A stretch of 64,000 nucleotides of DNA from Flavobacteriales bacterium (GCA_020630395.1 JAHDBM010000004.1:49147-113146); one strand, 5' to 3'; shown: positions 1 to 9,967, counted from the first letter of the stretch. Notes: a model not told the origin generated them from the sequence alone. Made by a program: numbers and translations.

Positions 1-2
1 CA

Positions 3-494
3 GTTTTGCATAATGAATTAAATAAAAGAGGCTTTAATAGTATACATGCTGTAATGCCTAATAGCTATCATTCGTCATCAACCGAAGTCTTAGACTCTTT
101 GCGCCAAGCATTGTTTTATGAGAAATATCAGTTCAATTTACCATTGTTTAAAAACTATGAAGTTGTTGGTGGTAATTTGGCTATTATATATAGTTTATTA
201 GGCACAAATAGTGATATAGATACTCATGGAAAAGTTCTTTTTATAGAAGATATAGGAGAGTATGCTTATGTTATTGATAGGATGATGCATGCGTTAAAAA
301 AAGCGGGTAAATTAGATCATTTAAAAGGGTTAGTTTTAGGTCATTTTACAAACATCAAAGAAGATGATTTTGGGTATTCTGTAAGGCAAATTGTTGAGCG
401 TGTTACCGCAGAATTCGATTATCCAATAGTATATGATGTGCCTATTGGTCATGAAGATGAAAATTATACGTTAGCACTTAGTAAAAAACAATGA
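3..494 (+). CDS. LD-carboxypeptidase (peptidase S66), 5'-truncated by the window
   Basis: C-terminal part of a muramoyl-tetrapeptide (LD-) carboxypeptidase of the S66/LdcA type, which trims the terminal D-Ala from murein tetrapeptides. The reading frame is open to the left edge, so the N-terminal domain with the nucleophilic Ser lies outside the window; the TTG at base 6 is not a convincing start. Visible family features are the GGNL segment with the following LLGT, the VLFIEDIGE block carrying the catalytic Glu, and a PIGHED block near the C-terminus carrying the catalytic His. It ends in TGA one base before the next start, so the next gene is probably co-transcribed. Confidence 0.85.
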   Translation, partial: VLHNELNKRGFNSIHAVMPNSYHSSSTEVLDSLRQALFYEKYQFNLPLFKNYEVVGGNLAIIYSLLGTNSDIDTHGKVLFIEDIGEYAYVIDRMMHALKKAGKLDHLKGLVLGHFTNIKEDDFGYSVRQIVERVTAEFDYPIVYDVPIGHEDENYTLALSKKQ

Positions 495-495
495 A

Positions 496-1464
496 ATGAA
501 AAAAATATTTATTTATATGGGAATATTGTCATTTTTAGTGTCTTGTTTTAGCAATAAGAATAATGCTAAAAAAAGAGAAAAACTATTGGGTAGAATAGCC
601 GAAATAATTGATGAACCATTTACAATAGAAAGTTTGTCAGGTAATGCAAATGCAGGTAATATGGATTTTTCTCAACAAAAATCTTGGGTTGTATGGGAAA
701 AAGATGTAAACGTTCGTTTTTTTATAACCTTCCAGTATAAAAAAGGAAAAATCATATTAAAAGATGATCGTTTTCTTCAGGCTTTTAACAGAAAAAAACA
801 TTCAATACAAAAGACGTATGAGCTCAAGCCTTTAATGGATAAATATTATCAATGTCCATATAAATTCGAAGTTTCAGTTAATGATTATAGTTTAACAAGT
901 AATTTTAAAGCATTTATTCAGCTTAATTTGAATGATAGTATTATTCAAGACCAGTTAACTATTATTAGAGCTATTGCTAAAGAAGCATTAACGATTGTTA
1001 AATCCGATAGGATACTGATGAATGTATCCTTTGGAAGAAGTATTGATGGCATTCCCAATGCTGATACTACTAACTATTTGTTTGTAGCGACTCCAGGTAA
1101 TAATTCATATGAAACGACTCAAACTGATTTTATTTATAGAGGAGACTTTAACTTCAATAACAATAAAGAATATAAAACAGAGACACTCAATTTTAATAAA
1201 ATATCGAATTATGTAACTATTGATTTAAAGGATAAAGTTAGAGAATACGTGAAAAATCATCAAAATTATACACAGGGAGACTTTTTTGAACCAAAGATAT
1301 GGGGCGAATATTTTAAAAATGAAGAGTTAGACTCAATAGCTAATGTTGAATGGCAAAAGTTTTATGCCTATCCAAAAAAATCATATAAAGACAATGACGA
1401 TCCTTCTAAAAAGATTGAAGGGTTGATTAATATCTACACTAAAGAGATTAAACCAAAAGAATAG
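496..1464 (+). CDS. Uncharacterised lipoprotein
   Basis: Family not recognised. The N-terminus is a lipoprotein signal (MKKIFIYMGILSFLVSC, Cys17), so the protein should be lipid-anchored in the envelope. The rest (about 300 residues) is soluble, rich in Asn, Lys, Asp and aromatic residues, with no transmembrane segment and no catalytic motif that I can identify. It starts one base after the upstream carboxypeptidase stop, so it probably shares that transcript. It converges with the Omp28-like gene with a single base between the stop codons, and no terminator is visible there. Confidence 0.7.
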   Translation: MKKIFIYMGILSFLVSCFSNKNNAKKREKLLGRIAEIIDEPFTIESLSGNANAGNMDFSQQKSWVVWEKDVNVRFFITFQYKKGKIILKDDRFLQAFNRKKHSIQKTYELKPLMDKYYQCPYKFEVSVNDYSLTSNFKAFIQLNLNDSIIQDQLTIIRAIAKEALTIVKSDRILMNVSFGRSIDGIPNADTTNYLFVATPGNNSYETTQTDFIYRGDFNFNNNKEYKTETLNFNKISNYVTIDLKDKVREYVKNHQNYTQGDFFEPKIWGEYFKNEELDSIANVEWQKFYAYPKKSYKDNDDPSKKIEGLINIYTKEIKPKE

Positions 1465-1465
1465 A

Positions 1466-2365
1466 TTACATATGTACTTTGGTAACTTGAATAACTTCTT
1501 TAGTGCTAAAATCCATTAAATAGGCTATAACATTTATGTTAGCATCATTCCAAGCTGGATCTATTGTATAGGTATATTTACTAATTAGCTTTTCAGTATC
1601 GGCTAGTGATCCAGAAACAATTTCTTCTCCATATAACCCATTCACATTACCTCTAAAAACATGGTTGTGAACATAATATTGTACATCTCCAGAGGGATAT
1701 CCTGGATGTCCATTAGCACCACTGCCATTTACCTGCCAATCTACTATACTATCTTCTGTTAATGCAATAACTAAGTGGTAATTCCCAGTTAAATCAGTTA
1801 AAGCTTCAGTTTCTACAAAAACACATAGTGTACCATCAGTATTATCATAAGATGTAATCATTTGAAGATTAGCTAGCGGAGTATTATTTAAAAAAGCATT
1901 TACTGCAGATGAAAATTCACTTTTACTAAAAATCTTACTTCCATTATTTAAAACCGTATCGCTTCTATTAATCATTCCTTTAGGATAAGAAGGTAGAGGG
2001 CCAAAATCATCATGGAGGTTATTTCCGTCTTCCGATCTGTAATCAGATTCGAATTTACCAGATCCAGCAGCTCTAGGCTCTGAGAAAAAACCAGAATGAA
2101 TAGCAACTCCAATTACTTGATCTCCATGTGCGGCTTCAATTTGTTCTAACTCATAAGCAGCACCTGGACAGCCAACACATGTATGCCCAGTAAAATCTTC
2201 AATTAAAATGTTTCTTTTTGTATTAGTGTTTGGGGCAAATGTAACATCAGTACATTTTGTATCGTCAAAACCACCACTTTTTTTCTCTAATGGTTCATTT
2301 ACATAATCACAAGAGAAAAATAAAGCAAATAAGCTAATGAATGTTATATGTTTAGTAATCTTCAT
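1466..2365 (-). CDS. Omp28-related lipoprotein with thioredoxin-like CxxC
   Basis: Predicted outer-membrane-associated lipoprotein of the Omp28-related family. It has a lipoprotein signal ending at Cys19 (FALFFSC). A thioredoxin-like region begins with NILIEDFTGHTCVGCP; the redox-type pair is Cys63/Cys66, and the following text (YELEQIEAAHGDQVIGVAIHSG) is typical of the family. The 299-residue length fits family members with one thioredoxin-like domain and a beta-rich C-terminal part. It lies 38 bp downstream of the DUF6029 gene on the same strand and is probably co-expressed with it. Whether it acts as a disulfide reductase or only uses the fold is not known. Confidence 0.85.
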   Translation of the reverse strand: MKITKHITFISLFALFFSCDYVNEPLEKKSGGFDDTKCTDVTFAPNTNTKRNILIEDFTGHTCVGCPGAAYELEQIEAAHGDQVIGVAIHSGFFSEPRAAGSGKFESDYRSEDGNNLHDDFGPLPSYPKGMINRSDTVLNNGSKIFSKSEFSSAVNAFLNNTPLANLQMITSYDNTDGTLCVFVETEALTDLTGNYHLVIALTEDSIVDWQVNGSGANGHPGYPSGDVQYYVHNHVFRGNVNGLYGEEIVSGSLADTEKLISKYTYTIDPAWNDANINVIAYLMDFSTKEVIQVTKVHM

Positions 2366-2403
2366 AAAATAAAAATAAGGTATTATTAGTTAAAAATCAA
2401 TGA

Positions 2404-4071
2404 TTAGAAACTACTCGTTACGGTAAAAGTAAATCCGTTAGAGGCAGGTACATTTCTACATACACCACCAACACAAAATATACCAGCTCTTTGCCTACCA
2501 TAACTTAAGGTAAATCGGTTAGCATCTTTTATATAACCTACTGAAGTAAATAAGTAATGAATTCTCTTTTCTTCTTCTTTATTTCCGTAGTTAAATTGGT
2601 CTAATACTGCAAAGGTCCAATGTGGAGAAACGGTATATTCAATTAATCCTGTAGCCCAATTTCCTTGATCTTCATAATATCCATTTTTTTTATTCGTACC
2701 CAAATGTTGAGCTTCTACCCTAATGGTGTTTTTTCTGTTTATTTTGTAGGCTAAATCAAGAACATGAATTCTAGCATTTACAAGTCCATCACCTATCTTT
2801 CCTTCGATTACATCTTTATTATACCTCATATCAAAATAAGAATATACGAGTTTTAATTTTTTACTTATTTTTTTTCTTATTTCGATATTAAAGTCACTAA
2901 AATAAACTTCTTTTCCTGGTGAAAAGAAGTTTGTTTCATACCCCATTCTACTAGAGTCATTTTGTATTAAAGAACTATCTAAACCATACGCATTAGATAA
3001 ATTAACCGATACTTGAGTTCCATATTTGCCACCTAGTAAAGATTTCTTTTTAAACTTATATGAAATATCCCCTTGAAAAGAAACTTCTCCATTAGGTTGA
3101 ACTGCATAAGGATATAAGGTAGCTGGTAAGTTGTAAGTATGCTGCTTAGTTGTTGCTGGTAGGTAGTTAATTAATAAATTTGTTAGCTCTTCATCTCTAT
3201 CTGATCTATAGCTCATATTATCAATGCTTTTAGCTGAAAAAGTTATGCCTAAACCTTTAGTAGAATATGAGGTGTTAAATAGTAAGCCTCTTCCTTTTTT
3301 GTAAATGAAATTATTATCTACTGATGGGTCGTTTATTTTTTCAACATATTCTCCAGAAAAATAAACATCACCCCAAAACACATTCACTCTACCTGCATAA
3401 GATCCTACATTTTCTGGTAACGTATAGGTTTGATTATCGTCTTTTTGGTATTTACTTACAAAACTACCTCCTAATGTTATTCTTGGTTTTAGTTTTTTGT
3501 TTAACGAGTCAGTTAATTCGTTTAATACAACTTCTCCGTCAATTCCTCTAACTATACCTTCTCCTTTACCAAAAAACAATCTTTGTACCCCATAAACACC
3601 TTTCATATATACTCCGTTAATAGGACTATATTTCAATCTAAATCCATCCATTGCATTATCATAACCTAGCCCTCTTTCTTCATAAGATCTAAAAATCATA
3701 CCGCTACCAAATTGTTCGTAATAATTACCAGCAGTTACGTCTAGTGTTCCTGTTTTGTATCGAGCATATCGATAAGGTAAGCCAGTTCCTTGAAATCCAA
3801 CAGGAAATCCTTGAAGTGCATTTAAATAGGATTCGTATCGAATACCAGCTTCAAAATCCTTGTTGTTATATATGATATTGGCAAAGCCATTCATTAACAT
3901 TTTTTCTGGTACAACAGGAGCTCCGATTAGAGAGTCAGGGTTGTAGTATTGTACATCTGTTTGGATATTTCCTTTAATGGTTCCAAGGTTATTCTGCCCA
4001 TTTACAGAAATTGAAACAAAAGTTAAGAGGGCTAATAAGAAAGTGTTTTTCTTTATTATATAGGCAATCAT
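2404..4071 (-). CDS. DUF6029 family outer-membrane beta-barrel protein
   Basis: Secreted 555-residue protein with an N-terminal signal peptide (to about residue 25, ending VSVNG-type) followed by alternating aromatic/polar beta strands through to a C-terminal Phe (FTVTSSF), as expected of an outer-membrane barrel. The early block NYYEQFGSGMIFRSYEERGLGYDNA is typical of the Bacteroidota DUF6029 family. A CVGGVC pair sits about 20 residues from the end. Function is not known. The downstream neighbour is an Omp28-like thioredoxin-fold lipoprotein carrying CVGC, which suggests the two act together at the outer membrane. Family name is from memory of the conserved block; barrel topology is inferred. 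Confidence 0.75.
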   Translation of the reverse strand: MIAYIIKKNTFLLALLTFVSISVNGQNNLGTIKGNIQTDVQYYNPDSLIGAPVVPEKMLMNGFANIIYNNKDFEAGIRYESYLNALQGFPVGFQGTGLPYRYARYKTGTLDVTAGNYYEQFGSGMIFRSYEERGLGYDNAMDGFRLKYSPINGVYMKGVYGVQRLFFGKGEGIVRGIDGEVVLNELTDSLNKKLKPRITLGGSFVSKYQKDDNQTYTLPENVGSYAGRVNVFWGDVYFSGEYVEKINDPSVDNNFIYKKGRGLLFNTSYSTKGLGITFSAKSIDNMSYRSDRDEELTNLLINYLPATTKQHTYNLPATLYPYAVQPNGEVSFQGDISYKFKKKSLLGGKYGTQVSVNLSNAYGLDSSLIQNDSSRMGYETNFFSPGKEVYFSDFNIEIRKKISKKLKLVYSYFDMRYNKDVIEGKIGDGLVNARIHVLDLAYKINRKNTIRVEAQHLGTNKKNGYYEDQGNWATGLIEYTVSPHWTFAVLDQFNYGNKEEEKRIHYLFTSVGYIKDANRFTLSYGRQRAGIFCVGGVCRNVPASNGFTFTVTSSF

Positions 4072-4279
4072 ACGTTAAAAATGTTTGTATAGAGGTTACT
4101 AAACTATTAAAAATAAATCATCCTCAAATTTTTTATTTGCTTTAAATACATAGAGATTAAATTAATTCAACATTTTTTAAGGATGTTAAAGTTTGATAAG
4201 TATGTGTAATTATTTTCGATAAAGAATATGCAGGAAGGTATATTTTGTTAAATTCGTGACCGATAAATAGTATTTAAAT

Positions 4280-7200
4280 ATGGATTATAAAAAGTTTAAT
4301 AATATTATAGGGTGGCTAGTTTTTTTAATAGCTGCTGTTACGTATGTCTCTACAGTTGAGCCTTCAACAAGTCTTTGGGATTGTGGTGAGTACATCACAA
4401 CATCATATAAATTAGAAGTGGGACACCCCCCAGGAGCACCTGTTTACATGATGATTGGACGTATATTTTCTGCATTTGTATCGCCCGAAAATGCAGCATA
4501 CATGATTAATATTGTATCGGCATTAAGTAGTGCATTTTGTATTTTATTTTTATTTTGGACAATCACTCATTTAGCAAAGAAAATTGTTGTTGCTGGCGGA
4601 GAAAAATTAACACAAGGAAGTTTAATCGCTATTTTAGGTAGTGGAGCAGTAGGTGCTTTAGCATACACGTTCACTGATTCATTTTGGTTCTCTGCAGTGG
4701 AAGGAGAGGTATATGCTATGTCATCTTTCTTCACAGCTATTACCTTTTGGGCAATACTTAAATGGGAAGAAAATGCTAATGATATTAGTTCGGATAGATG
4801 GATTGTACTTATCATCTTTTTAATTGGATTAGCAATAGGAGTTCACATGCTTAACTTACTAGTTATACCGGCTGTAGGTTATGTTATTTACTTTAAAAAG
4901 TATGAGTTTAATTGGAAAGGCTTCTTTATTACTGGAGCAGCTTCTATTGGTATATTAGGTTTCATATTTTTTATTTTTATCGATAAGTCAATTCAAGTAG
5001 CATCTGCCTTTGAAAGAATGTGTACAAATTCATTCGGAATGGGCTTTAATGTAGGTACATTTTTATTCTTTGCTTTGTTTTTAGGCGCTATTGTAGCAGG
5101 AACATTATATTTTAGAAAAAATGGAAAAAGAGTTTATCATTTAATTTCAATGTCGGTTGGTGTTTTAATTGTTGGTTATGCTGCATTTGCAATGATTGTA
5201 GTACGATCTAATGCAAACCCACCATTAGATGAGAATGATCCTGAAACATTGCCTGCTTTGAAAGCGTATTTGGCACGTGAGCAATATGGAGATACTCCTT
5301 TAGTAAAGGGAGGTTATTGGAATTCGCCACAAAAACAAACTACAGGTACATCTGATGATGATATAGCTAGTAAAAAATATTTTAAAGCTTTTGTAATTAA
5401 CGATAGAGGTGTAGAAAAATCGTTTAAAACAGAATTTGCTGCTAAAGAATATTTGAAAAATAATAACAAAGGAGCACTTCCTATAGATGAAAAATATATT
5501 GTAACAGGAAGATCATATAATCAAGACTATCCAGCAGGGATGGATGATCAGTATACTACACTCCCTCGTATGTGGGATCCTAGACCAGCAAAAGTTAAAG
5601 GGTATATGTTTTGGAGTGGTTATCAAGGAGAAAGTGGTATTATAGCTAAAAACCCTAAGCGTCAAGATGGTTCAGATAGGTATATCCCTACCTTTGGAGA
5701 AAACATGTCATACATGTTTAACTACCAAATGGGCTGGATGTATTGGAGATATTTCTTATGGAATTTTGCAGGACGTCAAAATGATTTGCAAGGACATAAT
5801 TATGATTATAATGGTGATGGAATGCTATATAATGGAGCATTAACTAGAGGGAATTGGTTAAGTGGTGTTAGTTTTATAGATAAAGAACGATTAGGAGATC
5901 AAAAGAATTTACCTTCTACCTTATCACAAGATGAATCCTACAATAGGTATTATTATATACCGTTAATATTAGGCTTGCTAGGATTAATTTTTCAAATTAT
6001 CAAAGCACCAAAAGATTCATTTACCATTTTCCTACTATTCTTTTTTACTGGTTTAGCTATTGTAATTTACCTTAATCAAAAACCAGAAGAACCAAGAGAA
6101 AGAGATTATGCTTATGCAGCATCTTTTTATGCATTTTCCGTCTGGATAGGTTTTGGAGTATTGGCTATTTATCACTGGGGAAAACATCTTACTATGAAAG
6201 ATTTCCAAAAAGGATTAATTGGAGCTGGTGCTGCAGCTGTTTTATTCCTAGTTGCTGATGCAGTTAATGGAGGAGGAATGGCATTTGGATATTCTATTGC
6301 ATATATTGCTATTATTGGAGTTGCATTTGTAGGGATAGGAATGGCAATTAATAAATTCTTAGGTAATGATAAATCACTGGCCATAGTCGCCACAGTGGTA
6401 GGTCTATCAGCCCCATTTTTATTGGGGTCAGAAAACTGGGATGACCATGATCGATCAGGTAGATATTTTGCAAGGGATATAGCACATAATTATCTAAATA
6501 CATGCGAAAAGAATGCTATTTTATTCTGCTTTGGAGATAATGATACGTTCCCACTATGGTTTGCACAAGAAGTAGAAGGGGTAAGAACCGATATGAAAGT
6601 GATAAACTATAGCTTATTAAGTTCAGATTGGCATTACAACCAAATGAAAAAAGCTACTTACGAAGCTCCACACGTAGAAACAATTTTAGATGAGCCAGAT
6701 TACAGGGCTGGAACGAGAGATTATATATTTTTAGGAAAAGATAAAAGAACAGTTTCTGCTCGTCAATTTGTTGAGTATATGAAAAATGGAAAAGATATTG
6801 ATCCTAGATCGGCTAAATTTGGTTATGCAAATATCCCTTTTAGATCAATCTATATTGATGTAGATAAAGAAGCTGCTGTTAAGAATGGTTTAGTTAAAGA
6901 AGATCAAAAAAATAGATTAGTTAATCGTGTGGAATGGACGTTATCTGGCAATGGAATATCTAAAGCCGATTTAGCTATTATTGATCTATTAGCAAATTAT
7001 AAGTGGGATCGCCCAATTTATTTTACGTCTACTTACATACAAGGAGCAAATAAAGGATTAAGTTCTTACTTGCAACATGAGGGTATTGCATCTAAGCTTG
7101 TACCTATTAAAAATCCTGGTCATAACAAAGATAAAATGTATAGTCTTTTTGTAACTGGAGATAGGGATATTAATGGAGATGGAAAAAATGATAAATTTGA

Positions 7201-7870
7201 ATGGGGAGGATTAAAAAACCCAGGTGTATTTAGTGATTATTACACTATGCGAATGGTACGTTCTTCAAGAATACATTTTATGCAATTATCTGAAAACTTT
7301 ATTAATGGAGCTAATAGTTTAGAGAATAAGTATAAGCAAGCGCTTAATACAGATTCTACTGCGGTTAGAGATCCAAAAATTGAAGAGTATAAGAAGAAAG
7401 CAATTGATGTACTAGATGCTCATTTTGAAGAATTGCCTATTGGTAGAGTTAAGATAGATGAACTTACAGGATACTTATCTACCATGTATTATAGAGCAGG
7501 AGATACAGTTAAAGGAGAAAAATATACAAGACAATTAATGGACTTGTATAATGAAAATTTAAACTTCTTTGCCGATCAAGATGAGGAATATATTTCAGAG
7601 ATGATTACAGAAATTGGATCATTCATGAATTACTTTGAATTTATAGCACAACAAACAAAAGATACGACCATGACGTTTAAAGTATCTAATCCTGAAGGTT
7701 ATAATAAACTTGCCGATAAAATCAATAAGACATTAACAAGTAACAATGATTTTTATGGTAGACTTTATCAAGATTTAGCAAAATTCTTGCAAAGTAGAGG
7801 TCAATCAAGATCGATATTACCTTATTCTTTCATGCAGGATAAATTACCAATGCTTTTTCCTAAAAAGTAA
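4280..7870 (+). CDS. DUF2723 (GT117-type) multi-pass membrane glycosyltransferase-like protein
   Basis: 1196-residue polytopic inner-membrane protein. The N-terminus carries the DUF2723 signature: an early Asp/Glu-rich periplasmic loop (VEPSTSLWDCGEYITTSYKLEVGHPPGAPVY is split around residues 25-55), typical of GT-C enzymes, and many TM helices over residues 10-310 and about 555-720. The C-terminal half is soluble (likely periplasmic), with NWDDHDRSGRYFARD near residue 725. Members are annotated as family 117 glycosyltransferases; the human relative TMEM260 is an O-mannosyltransferase. A role in O-glycosylation of exported proteins, using a polyprenol-linked sugar, is inferred. A strong terminator follows at 7941. 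ATG start. Confidence 0.85.
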   Translation: MDYKKFNNIIGWLVFLIAAVTYVSTVEPSTSLWDCGEYITTSYKLEVGHPPGAPVYMMIGRIFSAFVSPENAAYMINIVSALSSAFCILFLFWTITHLAKKIVVAGGEKLTQGSLIAILGSGAVGALAYTFTDSFWFSAVEGEVYAMSSFFTAITFWAILKWEENANDISSDRWIVLIIFLIGLAIGVHMLNLLVIPAVGYVIYFKKYEFNWKGFFITGAASIGILGFIFFIFIDKSIQVASAFERMCTNSFGMGFNVGTFLFFALFLGAIVAGTLYFRKNGKRVYHLISMSVGVLIVGYAAFAMIVVRSNANPPLDENDPETLPALKAYLAREQYGDTPLVKGGYWNSPQKQTTGTSDDDIASKKYFKAFVINDRGVEKSFKTEFAAKEYLKNNNKGALPIDEKYIVTGRSYNQDYPAGMDDQYTTLPRMWDPRPAKVKGYMFWSGYQGESGIIAKNPKRQDGSDRYIPTFGENMSYMFNYQMGWMYWRYFLWNFAGRQNDLQGHNYDYNGDGMLYNGALTRGNWLSGVSFIDKERLGDQKNLPSTLSQDESYNRYYYIPLILGLLGLIFQIIKAPKDSFTIFLLFFFTGLAIVIYLNQKPEEPRERDYAYAASFYAFSVWIGFGVLAIYHWGKHLTMKDFQKGLIGAGAAAVLFLVADAVNGGGMAFGYSIAYIAIIGVAFVGIGMAINKFLGNDKSLAIVATVVGLSAPFLLGSENWDDHDRSGRYFARDIAHNYLNTCEKNAILFCFGDNDTFPLWFAQEVEGVRTDMKVINYSLLSSDWHYNQMKKATYEAPHVETILDEPDYRAGTRDYIFLGKDKRTVSARQFVEYMKNGKDIDPRSAKFGYANIPFRSIYIDVDKEAAVKNGLVKEDQKNRLVNRVEWTLSGNGISKADLAIIDLLANYKWDRPIYFTSTYIQGANKGLSSYLQHEGIASKLVPIKNPGHNKDKMYSLFVTGDRDINGDGKNDKFEWGGLKNPGVFSDYYTMRMVRSSRIHFMQLSENFINGANSLENKYKQALNTDSTAVRDPKIEEYKKKAIDVLDAHFEELPIGRVKIDELTGYLSTMYYRAGDTVKGEKYTRQLMDLYNENLNFFADQDEEYISEMITEIGSFMNYFEFIAQQTKDTTMTFKVSNPEGYNKLADKINKTLTSNNDFYGRLYQDLAKFLQSRGQSRSILPYSFMQDKLPMLFPKK

Positions 7871-7940
7871 TGTTTAGCAAAACTAATTATGGATTACAAT
7901 ATTGAAATCCTTCAAGAATTAAATTATAGTTAATTAATAA

Positions 7941-7980
7941 AACCTGTTTGATTTTAAGTAATAAATCAAACAGGTTTTTG
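7941..7980 (+). terminator. Rho-independent terminator after the DUF2723 gene
   Basis: Perfect 12-bp inverted repeat (aacctgtttgat / atcaaacaggtt) with a 12-base loop, followed by a T run. It lies 70 bp after the DUF2723 stop codon and is oriented to end that transcript. Confidence 0.85.
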
Positions 7981-8040
7981 TTTTATAGATAGAAAAGAAA
8001 GAAATTATAGTGTTTATATTTTGATTTAAAATAGTTTTAC

Positions 8041-8086
8041 TGTCAGCTCGAGCGATTTTGATTTTAGCCAAAATAGTATCGAAACT
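8041..8086. repeat. Dispersed repeat unit (gtcag-type)
   Basis: Begins tgtcagctcgagcg and ends tatcgaaact, with an internal attttg/caaaat inverted repeat. The ends resemble short non-coding dispersed repeats common between genes of flavobacteria. The assignment rests on resemblance only; other copies cannot be seen in this window. Confidence 0.4.
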
Positions 8087-8111
8087 AAGTGAAATTAAAT
8101 TATAACAATCT

Positions 8112-8176
8112 GTCATCCTCAACTTGATTGGGGATCTAAAAGATGTTATTAGATTCCTGATCAAGTCAGGAATGAC
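8112..8176. repeat. Imperfect palindrome, dispersed intergenic repeat
   Basis: About 65 bp forming two inverted arms: the left starts gtcatcctcaacttgat and the right ends gatcaagtcaggaatgac. They pair over roughly 26 bp with a few mismatches around a short AT-rich loop. No T run follows, so it does not look like a terminator. It sits 40 bp before the MORN-repeat gene. The whole 7871-8215 gap holds only this, the unit at 8041 and the terminator at 7941; I see no gene in it. Confidence 0.55.
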
Positions 8177-8215
8177 ATTATAATGATATATTGACATTAT
8201 CAAAAGAAAGGAAAG

Positions 8216-9967
8216 ATGAGACTGTTATTATTATGTATACTAATTACTTCGTTTAGTTTTGGGCAATCTAAGCCTAAAATTAATAAGAGAGGAATTAAAC
8301 GAGTTACTTACTATTATGATGCTGCTAAAACTAAACGTCAAAGTAGCGGACAAATAGTTGATAATCCTAAATTTTCCTTTAATGGAGCAAAAATGGGAGC
8401 TTGGACTTTTTGGCACGAGAATGGAAATGTTCAAGAAAAATCTAATTATTACTTAGGTAAACTAGACGGATTAGTGAAACAGTATTATCCATCTGGAGAA
8501 ATTAAAACACAAGGAACATTTATACAAGGTATTCAAGAAGGTAAAATGACAGCATATTACCGAAATGGAATTATTGCAGAAACAGGGAGCTTTATAGATG
8601 ACAAAAGAATAGGAGAGTGGGTTGCTCGATATAGGGATTCTAGTTTAATGAGATTATCAATTTATGATTCGCTAGAAAACGAAAAATTAATTGAATATTA
8701 TAATGCCAAAGGAGACCATCAAATTAAAAGTGGTAATGGAAAAATGATTTCCTATTTTACTAATGGAAATATTAAACAACAATATGCGTATAAAGATAGC
8801 CTCAGAAATGGAGATTTTATTGAATATAAAGCAAATGGTAAGTTGAAAATAAAGGGCGCTTATGTAAATGATATTCCTCATGGAGAATGGAAAGAAATGT
8901 ATTTGTTTACCGATAGGCTTAAAGTATCTAAAACCTACAATAAAGGAAATTTAACAGGGCCTTATGAGAAATATTTTCAAAGCGGAGATCTTAACATAAA
9001 AGGAAATTATAAAAATGGGTTAAAAAATGGATACTGGACTTGGTTTACGCGTAATAAGCAAGTAGACATGAAAGGAGGCTTCAAAAATGATGAACAACAC
9101 GGTAAATGGACTTACTATTATACTAATGGTAAAGTAAAATCTACAGGGAAGTTTTTCGAAGGAAAGAAAAAAGGTTTATGGAAGTATTTTTATAAAGACG
9201 GAAGTAAATGGAAAGAAGGAAACTTCGATAATGGACTAAAAGAAGGAGAATGGAGTGTTTGGTTTGAAACTGGTGATTTATCTCACAAAGGGAGTTATAA
9301 AAAAGGAGTAGAACATGGTATTTGGGAATCTTGGTTTGAAAACGGTCAAGAAAAAGACAAAGGTGAATACAATAATGGTAAAATGACTGGCACTTGGGAA
9401 GGTTGGTATCCTAACGGGAATAAAAATTATTTAGGAACTAGGAAGAATGATATGAAAACAGGTGAATGGGTGTATTGGCATTCCAATGGAATAAAAAAAG
9501 AAGAAGGAAGTTATAAAATAATGACGGTTGAAAGAGATAATTTTTCACTTGTTGGAGGGGGAGATAATCAAAAAGAGGCAAACCAATCAATTGAATCAAG
9601 TTTACCAACTATAACGAAAAGTGTTAATGATGGTAAATGGAAAAAATATAGCGAAGTGGACGGGAGCTTGGTAAGTGAAGAAGAGTATAAAAATGGAGAA
9701 AAGTCTGGAGAGTGGAAATACTACTATCCTGGAGGGGTGATAACAAATTCAGTTACTAACTATAAAAAAGGAAAACTAAATGGAGTTAGTAAGCGCTTTG
9801 ATAGACAAGGAAGAGTTACAAGTATTGTCAATTATAAAGAAAATGTAAAACACGGTAAAATGATTGTGTACGATACAAAGTCAGGAGAGGTATTATATGA
9901 AGAAAAATATAAGTTTGGTTTTAAAGAAGGAAAAAAAGGAACAAATTATTCTCCAATAAAACGGTAA
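8216..9967 (+). CDS. Secreted MORN-type (YwqK-like) repeat protein
   Basis: 583-residue protein with a signal peptide (MRLLLLCILITSFSFGQ). After it come about 15 tandem MORN-variant units of roughly 22-24 residues with the pattern G-x-W-x-x-(Y/W)-x-x-N/D-G-x-x-x-x-x-G-x-(Y/F). Such repeats are often annotated as toxin-antitoxin YwqK family antitoxin, but nothing here suggests a toxin-antitoxin role: the protein is exported and no toxin gene is adjacent. A non-repeat linker (about residues 438-470) interrupts the array. The stop codon abuts the ATG of the following lipoprotein, so the two are probably translated from one message. Confidence 0.85.
   Translation: MRLLLLCILITSFSFGQSKPKINKRGIKRVTYYYDAAKTKRQSSGQIVDNPKFSFNGAKMGAWTFWHENGNVQEKSNYYLGKLDGLVKQYYPSGEIKTQGTFIQGIQEGKMTAYYRNGIIAETGSFIDDKRIGEWVARYRDSSLMRLSIYDSLENEKLIEYYNAKGDHQIKSGNGKMISYFTNGNIKQQYAYKDSLRNGDFIEYKANGKLKIKGAYVNDIPHGEWKEMYLFTDRLKVSKTYNKGNLTGPYEKYFQSGDLNIKGNYKNGLKNGYWTWFTRNKQVDMKGGFKNDEQHGKWTYYYTNGKVKSTGKFFEGKKKGLWKYFYKDGSKWKEGNFDNGLKEGEWSVWFETGDLSHKGSYKKGVEHGIWESWFENGQEKDKGEYNNGKMTGTWEGWYPNGNKNYLGTRKNDMKTGEWVYWHSNGIKKEEGSYKIMTVERDNFSLVGGGDNQKEANQSIESSLPTITKSVNDGKWKKYSEVDGSLVSEEEYKNGEKSGEWKYYYPGGVITNSVTNYKKGKLNGVSKRFDRQGRVTSIVNYKENVKHGKMIVYDTKSGEVLYEEKYKFGFKEGKKGTNYSPIKR

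Noticed and set aside
8216..9967. Toxin-antitoxin system suggested by YwqK-type repeats
   Set aside because: The protein is secreted and has no toxin partner; the label comes from a loosely named repeat family.
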